This document shows, piece after piece, positions 1 to 10,899 of a stretch of DNA of 64,000 bases. The translations under genes and the position numbers were made by a program. The notes beneath the pieces are model-generated. The model was not told where the DNA came from. It made no database searches and saw nothing but the letters and a program-made list of their open reading frames with translations. Position 1 is the first letter of the stretch. Each line of letters starts with the position of its first letter. Source of the stretch: Hepsetus odoe (lineage: Eukaryota; Chordata; Actinopteri; Characiformes; Hepsetidae); contig CM029384.1 of NCBI GenBank assembly GCA_017165825.1, positions 19,299,158 to 19,363,157 of the forward strand, in the 5' to 3' direction.

Positions 1-230
1 TGAAGAATTCAAGATGTTGACTTGGCTTCCAAAGTCCCCAGATCTCAATCCAGTGAAACACCAGTGGGATGTGCTGGACAAACTAGTCTGATCTGTGGAA
101 GCTTATCTCACAACTTAAAGGACTTACAGGATCAGTTGCTAATTTATTGGTGCCAGATACAACTTGACATCTTCAGAGGTCTTGTGGAGCCCAGACCTCC
201 ACAAGACCTGTGGTGGTTTAAATGTTAATA
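1..230 (+). mobile_element. Tc1-like transposase 3' fragment
   Basis: Broken reading frames match the C-terminal part of fish Tc1-like transposases: a degraded 'SPDLNPV'-like stretch near 45-60 and a following 'LKDLQDQLL..WCQI' block at about 115-155. No intact transposase remains, and the 5' part lies outside the window. A decayed copy upstream of dlx4. Confidence 0.55.
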
Positions 231-1195
231 ATAACATTATGGTAGACTTACTCTGTATGCTGCATACTGTCCTGAATGCAAGTTGGTCCAGTTATAATGA
301 ATTATTTTAACTTATTATAAATCTTAAAATTCAGTATCTGCTCTTCAGGATATTGTTCCTCAGGATGACATTACAGCAGGGATTAAATTTCAAAAAGTTC
401 ACCAATTTAAACAGTTCACAAGAGCAAATTCCTTGAAAAGCATACCGTTCTTAAATACATTACAATGCCTTGTCAGTAGGAGTTCCAAGACATTTACTGT
501 ATACAGTTTATTTCTCTAAAGCATGTTCATACTAATTTGATTTTAATATTTTCTTACTTTTTGCATAAAACAAATACTATTAACCCAGATCACAAGCTGA
601 ATGTATCTTTCTGTTTCCTGGTATTTCCTTGGTATATTTAGAAATGTTAAATACATTTTTTACACATAGGCAATTACAGTGACATGAAAATAGCAGCAAT
701 TATTTTTGCTATTTTCTATCTCTTTCTTAATTTTTAAAGAGTGTAATATCTTTTCCAGAAACACGTTCTGTCCGCAGTCACAGAAAATAGCTAAATAGCT
801 CCTCTGGCAGGTTTTATTTATTTTATTTATTTATTTATTTATTTATTGGTGCAGAGGATGCAAGACGGGATTCTGAATTACTTTTAAAAGAAAATAAGAA
901 ATGTTAACTTATAAAATAACTTGATTAAAACGAGCTTGGTTTATTTTTTGATATCGGGTGGTTTATAAATTTGTTTAGCCAACAGACGACGCCTTTGATC
1001 AATATTTAAACCACATGAACTCAAATCATGTGAATTAATTTGTCTTTACAGAGGCTTGTCATCCTCGCAGGCACTAAATGCTACTGACCATTAAAGAGAG
1101 AACGTTCTCTCACACTCTATTAAGCTCATAGCCTTTAACGGCCTTTACGTTGAGAATTGCGTATCGGCTGAACAAGGAAAAAAATTGCCTTTTCC
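231..1195. other. AT-rich intergenic DNA, no gene seen
   Basis: No coding potential is supported. The only structured part is a short TTTA-type microsatellite at about 814-846. Confidence 0.5.
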
Positions 1196-1198
1196 CAG

Positions 1199-1362
1199 AC
1201 CAGCCCACCAAGGTCATAAACATCACACATCTTCTTGCTTTAGCAAGGTGCCGTCCCCATCACTGCTCCCCGGGCGCTTTCAATAGCAGCCCACTGCTGC
1301 ACATGTGTGTATGGGTGAAATGCAGAGAACAAATTTCCCATTCGTGGGATTATAAATAAAGG

Positions 1363-1398
<36 letters not shown>

Positions 1399-1400
1399 TA
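1199..1400 (+). mobile_element. tRNA-derived SINE, 3' part with ATT tail
   Basis: The body 'caaggtgccgtcccc...gctccccgggcgctttcaatagc' matches the more complete SINE copies in this window (for example 52703-52960). The tRNA-like head is missing. The 3' end 'aatttcccattcgtgggat' (1332-1350) is identical over 19 nt to the 3' end of the Rex1-like LINE at 49405-49423, and is followed by an ATT microsatellite tail. Confidence 0.65.
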
Positions 1401-2365
1401 GCCAAACAAACTCCCCCAACCCCCATTCATCAGGTGTCTTTATTTATATATAGCTGATATTATGTAATATATACCTAATATCGCAATAATGACGTAACAA
1501 TACACTACATGTAATAGACAAATTATTGTTTGATAAATAAATGAAAGCATCAACATCGATTACTTAATAATTATCCCCCGCCACACACGCACACACATAC
1601 AAATGCTGACTTCTAAACAATTTTGAGACACATCTGTCACAGCTGTCATTTTCGGACATTTAACAGTATGTGGCTGAAGGGCCTGCCTTTCTCTGCGACC
1701 ACTTTACGTCTTCCCTTCCACTATAACTGACATTTTTTGCAGAACTGATTAATGAGTAATTGAGCTCAAAGTGGGAGTTGTTTAAAGATATGATTTAGCC
1801 ATGTGACATTCAAGAAAACTGGGCTGATCTATCTGTTTACTGGGTATGTCAGAAAGTAAGAAAAAAAGGTATGTCGGCCCAAAGGCACGATAAGGGCGCG
1901 GTTTAACAGAAGGCCAGTCCAGCCTTGGTTAACTCTGTATGTCTACGAGGATTCTCGTGTAGGTTGCTAATGATTAGAGCTTCTTCCAAATGACATATAT
2001 GTAAATGAATGAGCAGCTGAATACTATTGAAAACGCTCTTAAATTTATGCTGCGTTCAGAGATGTATTTATAATTAAACTAAAAAATATGGCTTTTTGGG
2101 TTTGTTTATCACGCGGCGGAATTATTTGACCTCTGTGCTATTTCTTAAAAAGAGGATTCAGTAAACCCTAATGCACACGAGCGCGCACACTCACAGAGAT
2201 GCTCTCTCACACACACGTACAACGCACGTGGAACTGTGTCGCCGTTGAGTCTGCTCTCACTCCAGTAGTATTGTTTCTAACCTGTTTTCTGCGTTTGTAT
2301 GTGTGTGTCTGTTATGACTCCAGGGTTTGGCTTTGTTCAAGCTCTATAATGTAGCTTACTCATAA
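1401..2365. other. dlx4 upstream intergenic DNA
   Basis: Nothing identifiable. It may contain dlx4 regulatory sequence, but I can name no site from sequence alone. Confidence 0.4.
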
Positions 2366-2370
2366 TTACA

Positions 2371-2469
<99 letters not shown>

Positions 2470-2470
2470 T
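2371..2470. repeat. CT tract, GT spacer, GA tract
   Basis: A run of about 50 nt of CT repeats is followed by a short GTGTGTGTGTG spacer and a run of GA repeats to about 2470. The two halves are complementary, so either strand can fold into a long hairpin. It lies about 1.35 kb upstream of the dlx4 start codon. Confidence 0.9.
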
Positions 2471-2936
2471 TCTCCTCGCTCTCCGCTGTGGCTTTCTATC
2501 TTTTTCTGTTTTTGTCTCTCTTTCAGTACATGATTGTATATTATATAATGTATAACTGAGTGATCGTTGAAGGAATTTCATTTAGAATTTGATTTTGGGT
2601 GTGCTAAGGAATGCTTCAGTCTTTTAAAACCAAGCTTTCTTTGTGAACTTCACTGAAGGCCCCAGAAAATGTTTTTATAAAGAAACTTTTAACTGATGCT
2701 CATTTAAAGAATAATTTTAGTAAAAAGAGTGTAAGACTCAAAGGATTTCCCCGTAGTGAAAAGGTTTTGCACCAATAAACGTGTTTACCTAAAGGCACAC
2801 TTGTGAACAAGGAATATTTGCTGAACACATAAGAGTGAATGAATATCCTCTTAAGATATAATGGCATTTATACCCATTATAATTATTATTATACACAACA
2901 CATTTATATCAAAATGCGCCTTAGATAATATATAAC

Positions 2937-2937
<1 letters not shown>

Positions 2938-2979
<42 letters not shown>
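2938..2979. repeat. ATT microsatellite
   Basis: About 13 ATT units lie directly before the first copy of the 170-bp tandem duplication. Confidence 0.9.
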
Positions 2980-3320
2980 GCGTATTTGTATTTATTTACG
3001 ACTAGCCGACCTCTCCAACGGTGTGGAGGTGTGGTTTGAAGATTTCTAATAAACACATTTTTTATTCAGTCACTTGGAACTTCAAAATCGCAAAACGATT
3101 TAAGAAATTGTAATATTTTTATTATTATTGTTGTTGTTGTTATTAATATTATTAGCTTTTTAAATTTATTTACGAGTAGCCGAGCTGTCCAGCGGTGTGG
3201 AGATGTGGTTTGAAGATTTCTAATAAATAAACACATTTTTTTTCAGTCATTTGAATCTTCAGAATCGCAAAACGATTTAAGAAATAATTTGATCATTATT
3301 GTTGTTGTTTTTGTTATTAG
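2979..3320. repeat. Two-copy tandem duplication of about 170 bp
   Basis: Copy 1 (about 2979-3150) and copy 2 (about 3153-3320) share in order: 'tttatttacga.tag', a 'cggtgtggag.tgtggtttg' block, 'aagatttctaataaa', and 'atcgcaaaacgatttaagaa', then trinucleotide runs. They differ by scattered substitutions and small indels, so the duplication is not recent. It ends about 490 bp upstream of the dlx4 ATG. Confidence 0.85.
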
Positions 3321-3539
3321 TAGTAGTAGCAGCAGTATTGTTGTTGCTTTTCTTCTTATTTTTTTAATCATCATCATCACGAGCATGAACTATTTTCAAC
3401 ATTTTATGTGCTTATTTATTTTATTGCGTTACTACAATCTAAAACAATTCCTTATTCTGTGCATCTAATGTCTTTGCCCTATTTATCTTCCTAAACAAAA
3501 CCTGTGACAGACTCATTGTGTAAGATGTAGTAAAGCAGG

Positions 3540-3811
3540 GCTACTGAAACTTATACTGAGTATTGGGCGTGAACGTGATCTAGTGCGCATGCGCGACTGC
3601 TGGGCCGGGCCGTCCGCAGAGTGTGAGCTGAAGAGAGCTGAGTGCGCGCTCTGAGAGAGTGTGTGTGATAAAGAGGTAGCTCACCCTGAGAGCGCAGCAA
3701 TTTGAGTTTTTTTACATTCGTATAACATTCGTTAATTTCTTCTAAAACCGGAAATTATGTCCTCCGGACCTCGCCCTTAACGGCCTACGCTGATGGACAC
3801 CGCGCTGGAGG
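3540..3811 (+). promoter_or_regulatory. dlx4 promoter-proximal region and 5' leader with two upstream ORFs
   Basis: GC content and CpG density rise from about 3590, unlike the AT-rich DNA upstream. I see no clear TATA box. Two short upstream ORFs precede the main start: 3757-3780 (7 codons plus stop) and 3793-3837 (14 codons plus stop). The second overlaps the dlx4 start codon in another frame. The transcription start is not determined. Confidence 0.5.
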
Positions 3812-4055
3812 ATGACCATGACTTCTCTGGCCGATAGTCTGGTGACCTCTGACCCAACCAAATCTGCCTTCCTGGAGTTCGGTCACGGCCACGGGTACCC
3901 GGCTCGCGCGCAAAATTATCCGCATTATCCAGCGCACTCGCTGCACGAGCCTGTGGGCTCCAGCACGGGTCACTACGGCTACCAGAGCGCGCCGCCTGCA
4001 CGAGCCTTCCTTCCCCACGGAGGAGGCCTAGGGCACGCAGGGACGGCACATGCGG
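3812..4055 (+). CDS. dlx4a: dlx4 exon 1
   Basis: Encodes residues 1-81, rich in His, Tyr, Gly and Pro, as in Dlx N-terminal activation regions. The donor is gcgg|gtgagt, phase 1. The -3 base of the ATG is G, a favourable context. Confidence 0.9.
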
Positions 4056-4962
4056 GTGAGTAAAACCTAAGTCTCCTTCCCATTTAATTCAGATAAAAAG
4101 TGATACAGTGATTGCATCTAATCAGCCACACAGAAAACAAAACAAAACAAAAAATAGCCTCAAATTTTATTACAGTTTCATATATTCATTGTAGGACATT
4201 TTAACATAGTTGTACTAAATCGCTCTATGAGTGACTGACAATAAATAAATAATGTGTTCACACAATCTAAACTATAAAATAATATAACAAAATAATTAAA
4301 ACTATGAAATAAAATAAAAGGAAAGAATTTGTTCATATGCTTGATCACCCAGACGCACCCGACCCACTCCACTGGTATGCACCCCTTCCCGCAATCCTAC
4401 GGCACAAGCTTTTAGAGATCTTTTAAACAGCCCATCAAAGCAACTCGTCCCCAGCTCTTATTCTCATATTCCCGTTTCAATGCACGTGCCAAACTGTTAC
4501 GGTCAGAATGCATGGTCTGATGGATCAGTCATGACCAGCGGAGCACATACGTTCAAAAGAAGGAAGGGACAGAATGAATAACTATTTAACAAAAGGCACC
4601 ATCACATGGGCTTCTGTATGTTTCATTTTGAAATATACACTGTTCTTTGTGGTCGTTTTTTCAGTCCTACCGCTGTTTACAGGGCTGCAACAGTTTCTTG
4701 CCCTTTTACTCTTTCAGCTAAACTTAAACATAAGTTATGTAAACCTTTTTAAAACGAACGCATGAAAAATTATAGGTTTTATACAGAGTTGCACCATTTT
4801 AAAAAGTAAATAGCGGAAACTTTGAATGGAGGAATTGGTGTAAATGCACAGCGAAAACATTGTCATCTCTCGAGTTTCTTGAATACTTAAATAAATGTTT
4901 TGAGGTTATTTCCCTTGTTCGAGCTTTGTAGTCTTGAAAAAAACTGCACCGTGAAACAGTGA

Positions 4963-5012
<50 letters not shown>

Positions 5013-8000
5013 ATTGTTTATGAGTGAAAACTAATATTACATTTACAATTACAATATGGTCAGGAATGCTTATCATATTTACCCCGCGCGTTTAACTGCG
5101 TTTGGTTTTTAATGGGCAGCCTAACCCACTGTAGTGACGTTACATTAATAAAAACATTAATGGTAAAATAATGCATACAGTGAAGCGTGCCGGTGTTTAG
5201 TTAAAGACAGGTAACAATCGTAATTATTATGAGTAATTTGGAAGAAACGTCCTGATGGAGCAAAATGCAGGTATGTACACATTAAAGGGATACTGATTCA
5301 TAAAACACTACGTACTATTTGTTTTCGCTTTTTTGCACCTTATGTTTGAATCCATCCATGAAATACTTTAATATAATTTTAGCTATTAAATTAATTTTGA
5401 TCAGTTTAGAAATATATAATACATATAATATAATTTCTAAAATAATTTACATGAACATAGGAGTTAAAAGAACTTAAATTTTATAAGGAAAAACCTTTAT
5501 ATTCCTTTAGTATAGATCATTTTAATTCTGTGCTGTTACTGTCTAAAAATTCTTGCTTAGATAATCCTATAATAATATTGTAAGAGGCAAACTTTTGTGC
5601 ACTTTAAACAGAACGTCTTCATATAATAACAATAACAATAAGAATAATAATAATAACAACAACAACAATAATAATAATAATTGCAGTAATAGTAGTAGTA
5701 GCAGTAGTGTTACAAAGCACTGTGTGTTAGAACACTGTGTATCAGACTACTATACACAATGACTACTACTATATTTGTGAGATAGCAGTGTGTTACTGAG
5801 CAATGGGTGTATCAAAGCAATGCATGACAGAGCTGTGTGTGTTTGAGAGAGAGAGAGAGAGAGAGTTCAAGTAGGTTTTATTGTCATTTCAACAATATAC
5901 ACAAAAAAAAGTGTGTAAAAGTGAAACAAAACACCATTCCTCCAGGACCTTAGTGCTACACATAAGAAGACATCTAACATTATAAACAACACACCACAAA
6001 ACAAGTGCAGACAGACAATTGCACAACAGAGGACAGGAAACATTCAGCCGACAAAGACAGAACCATTGTGTATATGAATGTACAGTCATGTGAAAAAATT
6101 AGGACACCACATTAAATATTCAGTTATTTATTAAGAAATATTCATGCATGGATGTCTAATCTTGATTTTGTTTATCTCTGGAAAAGAAAGTGGTTTAATT
6201 GCAGGTAAACAACAAACATTAGCATTGATTTATTAATTATCAGAAATCAACAAAAATGTGTAATCTAACTGAGAAAAAAGTTAGGGTACACTACCCCTTT
6301 TGGCTGAAACAAGCGCAGTGAGACGCTTTTTTTTAGCCATCTACCAGTCTCTGACATCGCTCTGAGGAAAGTTTGATCCACTCCTCAATGCAGTATTCTT
6401 TAAGCTATGAGATGTTTGAGGGATTCCTTACATGTACAGCACATTTCAAGTCAACCCACAGCATCTCAATGGGATGAAGATCTGAGCTTTGACTTGGCCA
6501 CTCCAGGACTCCCCATTTCTTAGTTTTCAGCCAGTCCTTGTTGGATTTACTGGTATGTGTTGGGTCATTGTCTGGTTGCAGGGTCTAGTTCCGCTTCAGC
6601 TTTAATGTTCTTACAGATAGTCTCAAATGTTCAAGCACCCTCTGGTACATGGTAGAATTTATGGTGGATTCTTTGATGGTGAGCTGGTCAGGTCCTACTG
6701 CAGCAAAGCATCTCTAGACCTTTACACTTCCACCTCCATGCTTCATTGTGTTTGGTTTATGCCAAACATGTGCTCTGTTCCTGGTGTCCAAATAATAGAA
6801 TTTTAGACTAATCTGTCCAAAGAACATCATTCCAGAAGTCCTGGTCTATGTCTACATTCTCCCTGGCAAACTTCAGTCATGCCTTGACGTTTCTCTTAGA
6901 GAGCAAAGTTTTCCTCCTTGCACACCTCCCATGCAAGTTAAAAAATTGCACTTTCACATTTCCTGATATATGTAGCCATTTTAATTAGGAATAAATGTGG
7001 GGGTGTCCTAATTTATTCCTCAACAGAAATATCATTTTTATTGAAATACATTTTACAGAAGATTTTTGAAAAGTCTTTTCTTCAGCTTTAATTGTTTAGT
7101 TATATTACTTGAATCTCACAGTATTGTTCAAAATTAAAATTGAGATTAAATATCCATATGTCCAAGAATGATACAAATTATATAATATACAATATATAAA
7201 AATATATAAGGGTGATGTAAAGTACTGTCAGATCACTGTTACATATTACACATTAACAGGGCACATGATGATCTGACATGATGATCAGTACTGCATGATA
7301 AAATAATCTAAAACAAAAGTACAGAAAACAGGAAATTATTGGTCAACATTCACAATAAATTCAGCCAAAAAATGAAAAAACATAATAGTGTAAAAATTAA
7401 ATACCAAAGACAAAGGACATTTCAACTGACTGTTGGGCACAACAAACCCATACATACCAGATGGGTGCCAGAATGCATGTCTTAAAAGGATTTAGACACC
7501 TGCAGAGGTCATGGTGGGGAAAAAAGGGGAAGGAGGCTCAGATGCAAGGCAGCGATCACGTAACTTTAATATACAACAAACCAGTCAAGAAGCGAACAAA
7601 ACAGTAGTAGGGACATAGAACAGACAAGTCTGGGTCAGTCTGGAACTCCTTAAGTACCTGGCTGGCCAGGTGTGAGGGATTGGGCTGTGATGAATGGGCA
7701 CTGTGGAAAATGTGGTTAGAAGTCTGATGACCGGGACCATGGCCATGACCGGGGCTCAGTGGAGGCCATGACAAGAGGTTGACTTAAAAATATTGAACTC
7801 TTTGACTGTTTAAAAATCTTTCGGGAGCAAGACATTTGGGCCAGAGGAAAACCTAAAGCAATCAGTCTCAAGAAAGTGACTATCCTTGTCATTGTGAAAT
7901 GCAGCACAGGACAGCACAACACAACTAAACTCAACCACCACGTTTCACCCATGTGCAGCAGGGGGCAGCTATTGAAAGCGCCCAGGGAGCAGTACCTTGC

Positions 8001-10641
8001 TCAAGGGTACCTCAGGGCAACCTACTGGTGAGGGAATCAAACCCACAATCTTCCGATCTGGGGCCAGCGCCCTAACCACTAGGCCACCGCTGCCCCAGTC
8101 ATGAATTATTCAGATATAAGCACATATATAAGCAAATATAAGCACAGCCAAAGTTTTGAAAATGACACAAATATTAATTTTCACAAAGTTTGCTGTCTTA
8201 GTTTTTATGATGGCAAATAACATATTCTCCTTAATGTTATAAAGAATGATCAGATGAATTGCAACTATGAATTGCAAAATCACTTTTTACCATGAAAATT
8301 AACTTAATTCCACATTTCCACTGTATTTCAGCCCTGCCACAAGAGGATTTGCTGACATAATTTCAGTGATCCTCTTGTTAACACAGGTGAGAGTGTTGAG
8401 GACAACAAGGTTGGAGATCACTCTGACAGAATGATTTGTGTTAGAATAGCAGACTGGATGCTTTTAAAGGAGGGTGGTGCTTGAAATCATTGTTCTTCCA
8501 CCGTTAACTTTGTTTACGTGCAAGGACACATGTGCAGTCAATATTAGTAGTGAAGCACACATAGGGCTTCACATGCAAGGATTACATCTCAATCCATTTA
8601 AAGATACCATTTCAAATGAGAGAGGTTCAATTGTTGTGAAGAAGGGTTTGGGGTGCCCAAGAAAGCCCAGCAAGTGGCAGGATCCTGTCCTAAAGTTGAT
8701 TCAGCTGCAGGACTTGGGCACCACCAGTACAGAGCTTGCTCAGGAATGGCAGCAGGCAGGTGTGAGTGCATCGGCAAACACAGTGAAACTGAAAATTCTT
8801 GTGATTGTGAAACACAGCACACATTTTATCCAAACATACAAGGGCAGCAGGGGGGCTATGGAAAGTACCCAGGGAGCAGTGATGAGGACAGTACCTAGCT
8901 CAAGGGTACCTCGAGGGGAACCTATTGATCTAGGATTCGAACCCATGTCCTTCTGATCTTGGGGCCAATTCCCTAACCACTAGGCCACCATCTTCCTCTG
9001 CTTCATCTGTGGGAGGATGACCTGGTGTGAAGAAGAGAAGCAAAGAAGCCACTTCTCTCCAAGAAAAACATCAGGGACAGACTGATATTCTGCAAAATGT
9101 ACAGATGGACTGCTGAGGACTGGGGTGAAGTCAATTTTTCTGATGAATCCCCTTTATGAAAAAAAAAATGTCTGGAGAAGAAAAGGTGAGCGCTACCATT
9201 ACTCCTGTTTCGTGCCAACAGTAAACCATCCTGAGACCATTCATGTGTGGGGTTACTTCACTTCTCTTCCAAGGGAGTGGGTTCACTCACAATGCTGCCT
9301 AAAAACTCAGCCATGAATAAAGAATGGTACCAAATCATCCTCTGAGAATAACTTTTCCCAAACAGTTTGGTGAAGAACAATGCCTTGTGAAAACCAATAC
9401 TTGTGTCATTCTCAAAATTTGTGGCTATGGCTGTAAACTGAATATTGATCAGTTAATTTAGACTAATTTAGAACAAATAAATAATGCCTCACACTCATAC
9501 ATCTTGGAAATAAATGCACAATGTGTATTCTACCACCGTATAAATAGTTTTTTCCAGTTACATTTGTGCAGTTTTATGCATTTTACTTTGGTGAGTCTTA
9601 AAATTAAAGTCATGGTGAAATCTGAGAATTTGCGATGCATTGTGATACATTTAAATTAATCTACTAAATTCCTTTTTGTTTCTGGTATTGTCTTGTCCCA
9701 TCTTCCTCCTGTTCTTTAGAGAAATCAGCAGTGATAGAAAATGGAGAGATCAGGCTGAATGGAAAAGGGAAGAAAATCCGAAAGCCCCGGACCATTTACT
9801 CCAGCTTCCAGCTTCAGGCCTTGAACCAGCGCTTTCAACAGACACAGTACCTTGCATTGCCTGAGAGAGCAGACCTGGCTGCCAAACTGGGGCTAACACA
9901 AACACAGGTACTCACTCACAGACTTTCTCTTTACACAGTTCATTGTAACTATGAGAAGATAGTAAGTGAACCACAGTACTGCAAAATTCCCAATAATCCT
10001 TGTCTCAATGTTTGGTCCAGGTCATAAGCTATAATCAGCTGAGGCATGGAACAACTGAATCTATGCACTGCTGTTGATTGTTATGAGCAGGTGTAAGAAA
10101 TGATGATCTGTGTCCGGAGATCTACGTCTTTCCTGCAGAGAAAAGTTCCAAACATAATCTGCCATATCTCTCCAGCTAAATTTCTTCAGAAATTCTCGAT
10201 TGGCGGTGTTAGTCAGAGGAGGAGGGAGCATGCTATGTTTGGGTGGATAGATGTTTAGGGTTTTGTAAGGATTAGGTTTGTGCCAAACCCACTTTGGAAC
10301 CTTTTTCATGAGTATTTTCCTACCATAATAGCTTAAATCCACATTGTGTTGGTGACACAATTCTCTTAATATCTATTCTGTTCTCACAGGTAAAGATATG
10401 GTTCCAGAACAAACGGTCCAAATACAAAAAGATAATGAAACATGGTGCAGGTGGACCAGATGCAGAACATCTTACAACAGCTTCAGCCTCAGGAACTCAG
10501 TGTTCACCAGGAATGCCTCCATTATGGGATGTTTCCATGTCAAACAACAGTGCCCCCATCCGCACTGGAGGATATATGAACTCTTTTGGGCACTGGTATC
10601 CAAGCCATCACCAGGACTCTGTGTGGCCAGAACTCAAATAA
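3812..10641 (+). CDS. dlx4a: Distal-less homeobox transcription factor Dlx4, three exons
   Basis: Sequence-specific nuclear transcription factor of the Distal-less family. Coding exons are 3812-4055, 9720-9907 and 10390-10641 (phases 1 and 0, canonical GT-AG), giving 227 residues, close to other Dlx proteins. The N-terminus begins MTMTSLADSL and has the Dlx 'KSAFLEFG' motif. Exon 2 gives 'ENGEIRLNGKGKKIRKPRTI' and homeodomain helices 1-2; exon 3 starts with recognition helix VKIWFQNKRSKYKK. 'KYKKIMKHG' after the homeodomain and the C-terminal 'GHWYPSHHQD' are Dlx4 traits. The ATG at 3812 fits the conserved N-terminus. Dlx3 and Dlx4 are normally tail-to-tail neighbours, but no dlx3 is found in the 28 kb downstream, so I favour paralogue dlx4a over dlx4b. 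That choice is inference. Confidence 0.9.
4056..5865 (+). other. dlx4 intron 1, 5' part
   Basis: AT-rich intronic DNA with an AAT microsatellite (about 4966-5011) and AAC/AAT and AGT runs (about 5625-5705). No exon-like ORF or RNA gene is seen. Confidence 0.6.
5866..6081 (-). mobile_element. LINE 3'-UTR fragment, Rex1-like
   Basis: Matches the 3' end of the minus-strand LINE at 25205: the same 'ttattgtcatttcaac.atatacaca' end and 'cctccaggacc' block, and the shadow translations of the two regions align. Only the non-coding tail is present. The Tc1-like element begins directly after it, at a TA. Confidence 0.65.
6082..7020 (-). mobile_element. Decayed Tc1-like transposon
   Basis: The left terminal repeat 'acagtcatgtgaaaaaatta' follows a T at 6081, giving the TA target. 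A degraded complement, 'gggtgtcctaatttattcc', lies at about 7000-7019. On the minus strand, broken fragments resemble the Tc1 'EEWIKL.SERCQRLVDG' region. No intact transposase; the right end is eroded. Confidence 0.6.
7021..7508 (+). other. dlx4 intron 1, middle part
   Basis: AT-rich sequence with no identifiable element or exon. Confidence 0.4.
7509..7773 (-). mobile_element. Solo LTR with 5-bp target duplication
   Basis: The segment is flanked by AGAGG direct repeats (7504-7508 and 7774-7778). Read on the minus strand it starts TGTCATGG, contains 'tacttaagg' as a TATA-like box and 'tattaaag' as a polyadenylation-like site, and ends CCATGA. These are the parts of a retrotransposon LTR with no internal region, expected after LTR-LTR recombination. 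The family is not identified. Confidence 0.6.
7866..8098 (-). mobile_element. tRNA-derived SINE
   Basis: Minus-strand copy. The head at about 8098 reads 'ggggcagcggtggcctagtg', with A-box 'tggcctagtggttaggg' and a diverged B-box region near 8035-8050. The body has the family's 'ggtaccttgctcaagg' complement, and the tail near 7870 carries 'gtcattgtgaaatgcagcac'. Confidence 0.75.
8144..9434 (+). mobile_element. Tc1-like transposon with broken transposase
   Basis: Imperfect terminal inverted repeats: 'acagccaaagttttgaaaat' at the left and 'ttctcaaaatttgtggctat' plus 'ggctgt' at the right. Between them lie plus-strand transposase fragments: a HTH-like part ending 'AQEWQQAGVSASANTV' at about 8630-8790, then 'FSDESPF' (DDE second Asp region) near 9137-9157 and 'HPETIHVWG' near 9228-9254. 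A SINE (8799-8995) and several frameshifts interrupt it. A fossil inside dlx4 intron 1. Confidence 0.75.
8799..8995 (-). mobile_element. SINE nested in the Tc1-like element
   Basis: Minus-strand tRNA-SINE with the complement of 'tggcctagtggttaggg' at about 8967-8985 and 'ggtacctcgaggggaacctattgatc' in the body. It splits the transposase ORF after the HTH region, so it inserted later than the transposon. Confidence 0.7.
9720..9907 (+). CDS. dlx4a: dlx4 exon 2
   Basis: Acceptor ttctttag|AG, donor cacag|gtactc. Encodes the pre-homeodomain 'VIENGEIRLNGKGKK' and homeodomain positions up to 'LGLTQTQ'. Helix 1 reads SSFQLQALNQRFQQ; Phe stands where Dlx proteins usually have Leu (SSLQLQ). Confidence 0.93.
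10390..10641 (+). CDS. dlx4a: dlx4 exon 3
   Basis: Acceptor ttctcacag|GTAAAG, phase 0. Begins with the DNA-recognition helix (Ile, Trp, Phe, Gln, Asn of 'KIWFQNKR') and runs through 'CSPGMPPLWDVSMSNN' to TAA at 10639-10641. Confidence 0.93.
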   Translation, partial: VKIWFQNKRSKYKKIMKHGAGGPDAEHLTTASASGTQCSPGMPPLWDVSMSNNSAPIRTGGYMNSFGHWYPSHHQDSVWPELK

Positions 10642-10891
10642 TTTGTAGTATAAGCAAAGTCCATTTTGTTCTGATTCTCACAGCACAATCTGACATATTA
10701 ACTACTCCAAATGGCTCAGAGAACATCAAAACAACTCACACGTCTTCCCTTCATATTTTCTCATGATCTTGAAGCCTGAAGATATTGAACTTTCCCCTTT
10801 TATGTTCAAGCTTTGGGATTATTCAGAAGACTTGCTTATAATGATGTGATGTTCTCTTGAATATGGATTTTCTTAAATGCATGACATTTTT

Positions 10892-10897
10892 AATAAA
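10892..10897 (+). terminator. dlx4 candidate polyadenylation signal
   Basis: AATAAA about 250 nt after the stop codon, the first canonical hexamer downstream. No transcript evidence is available. Confidence 0.5.
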
Positions 10898-10899
10898 TT

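Noticed and set aside
2366..2581. 71-codon Ser/Leu and Arg/Glu-rich ORF
   Set aside because: It is a translation of the CT/GA simple repeat.
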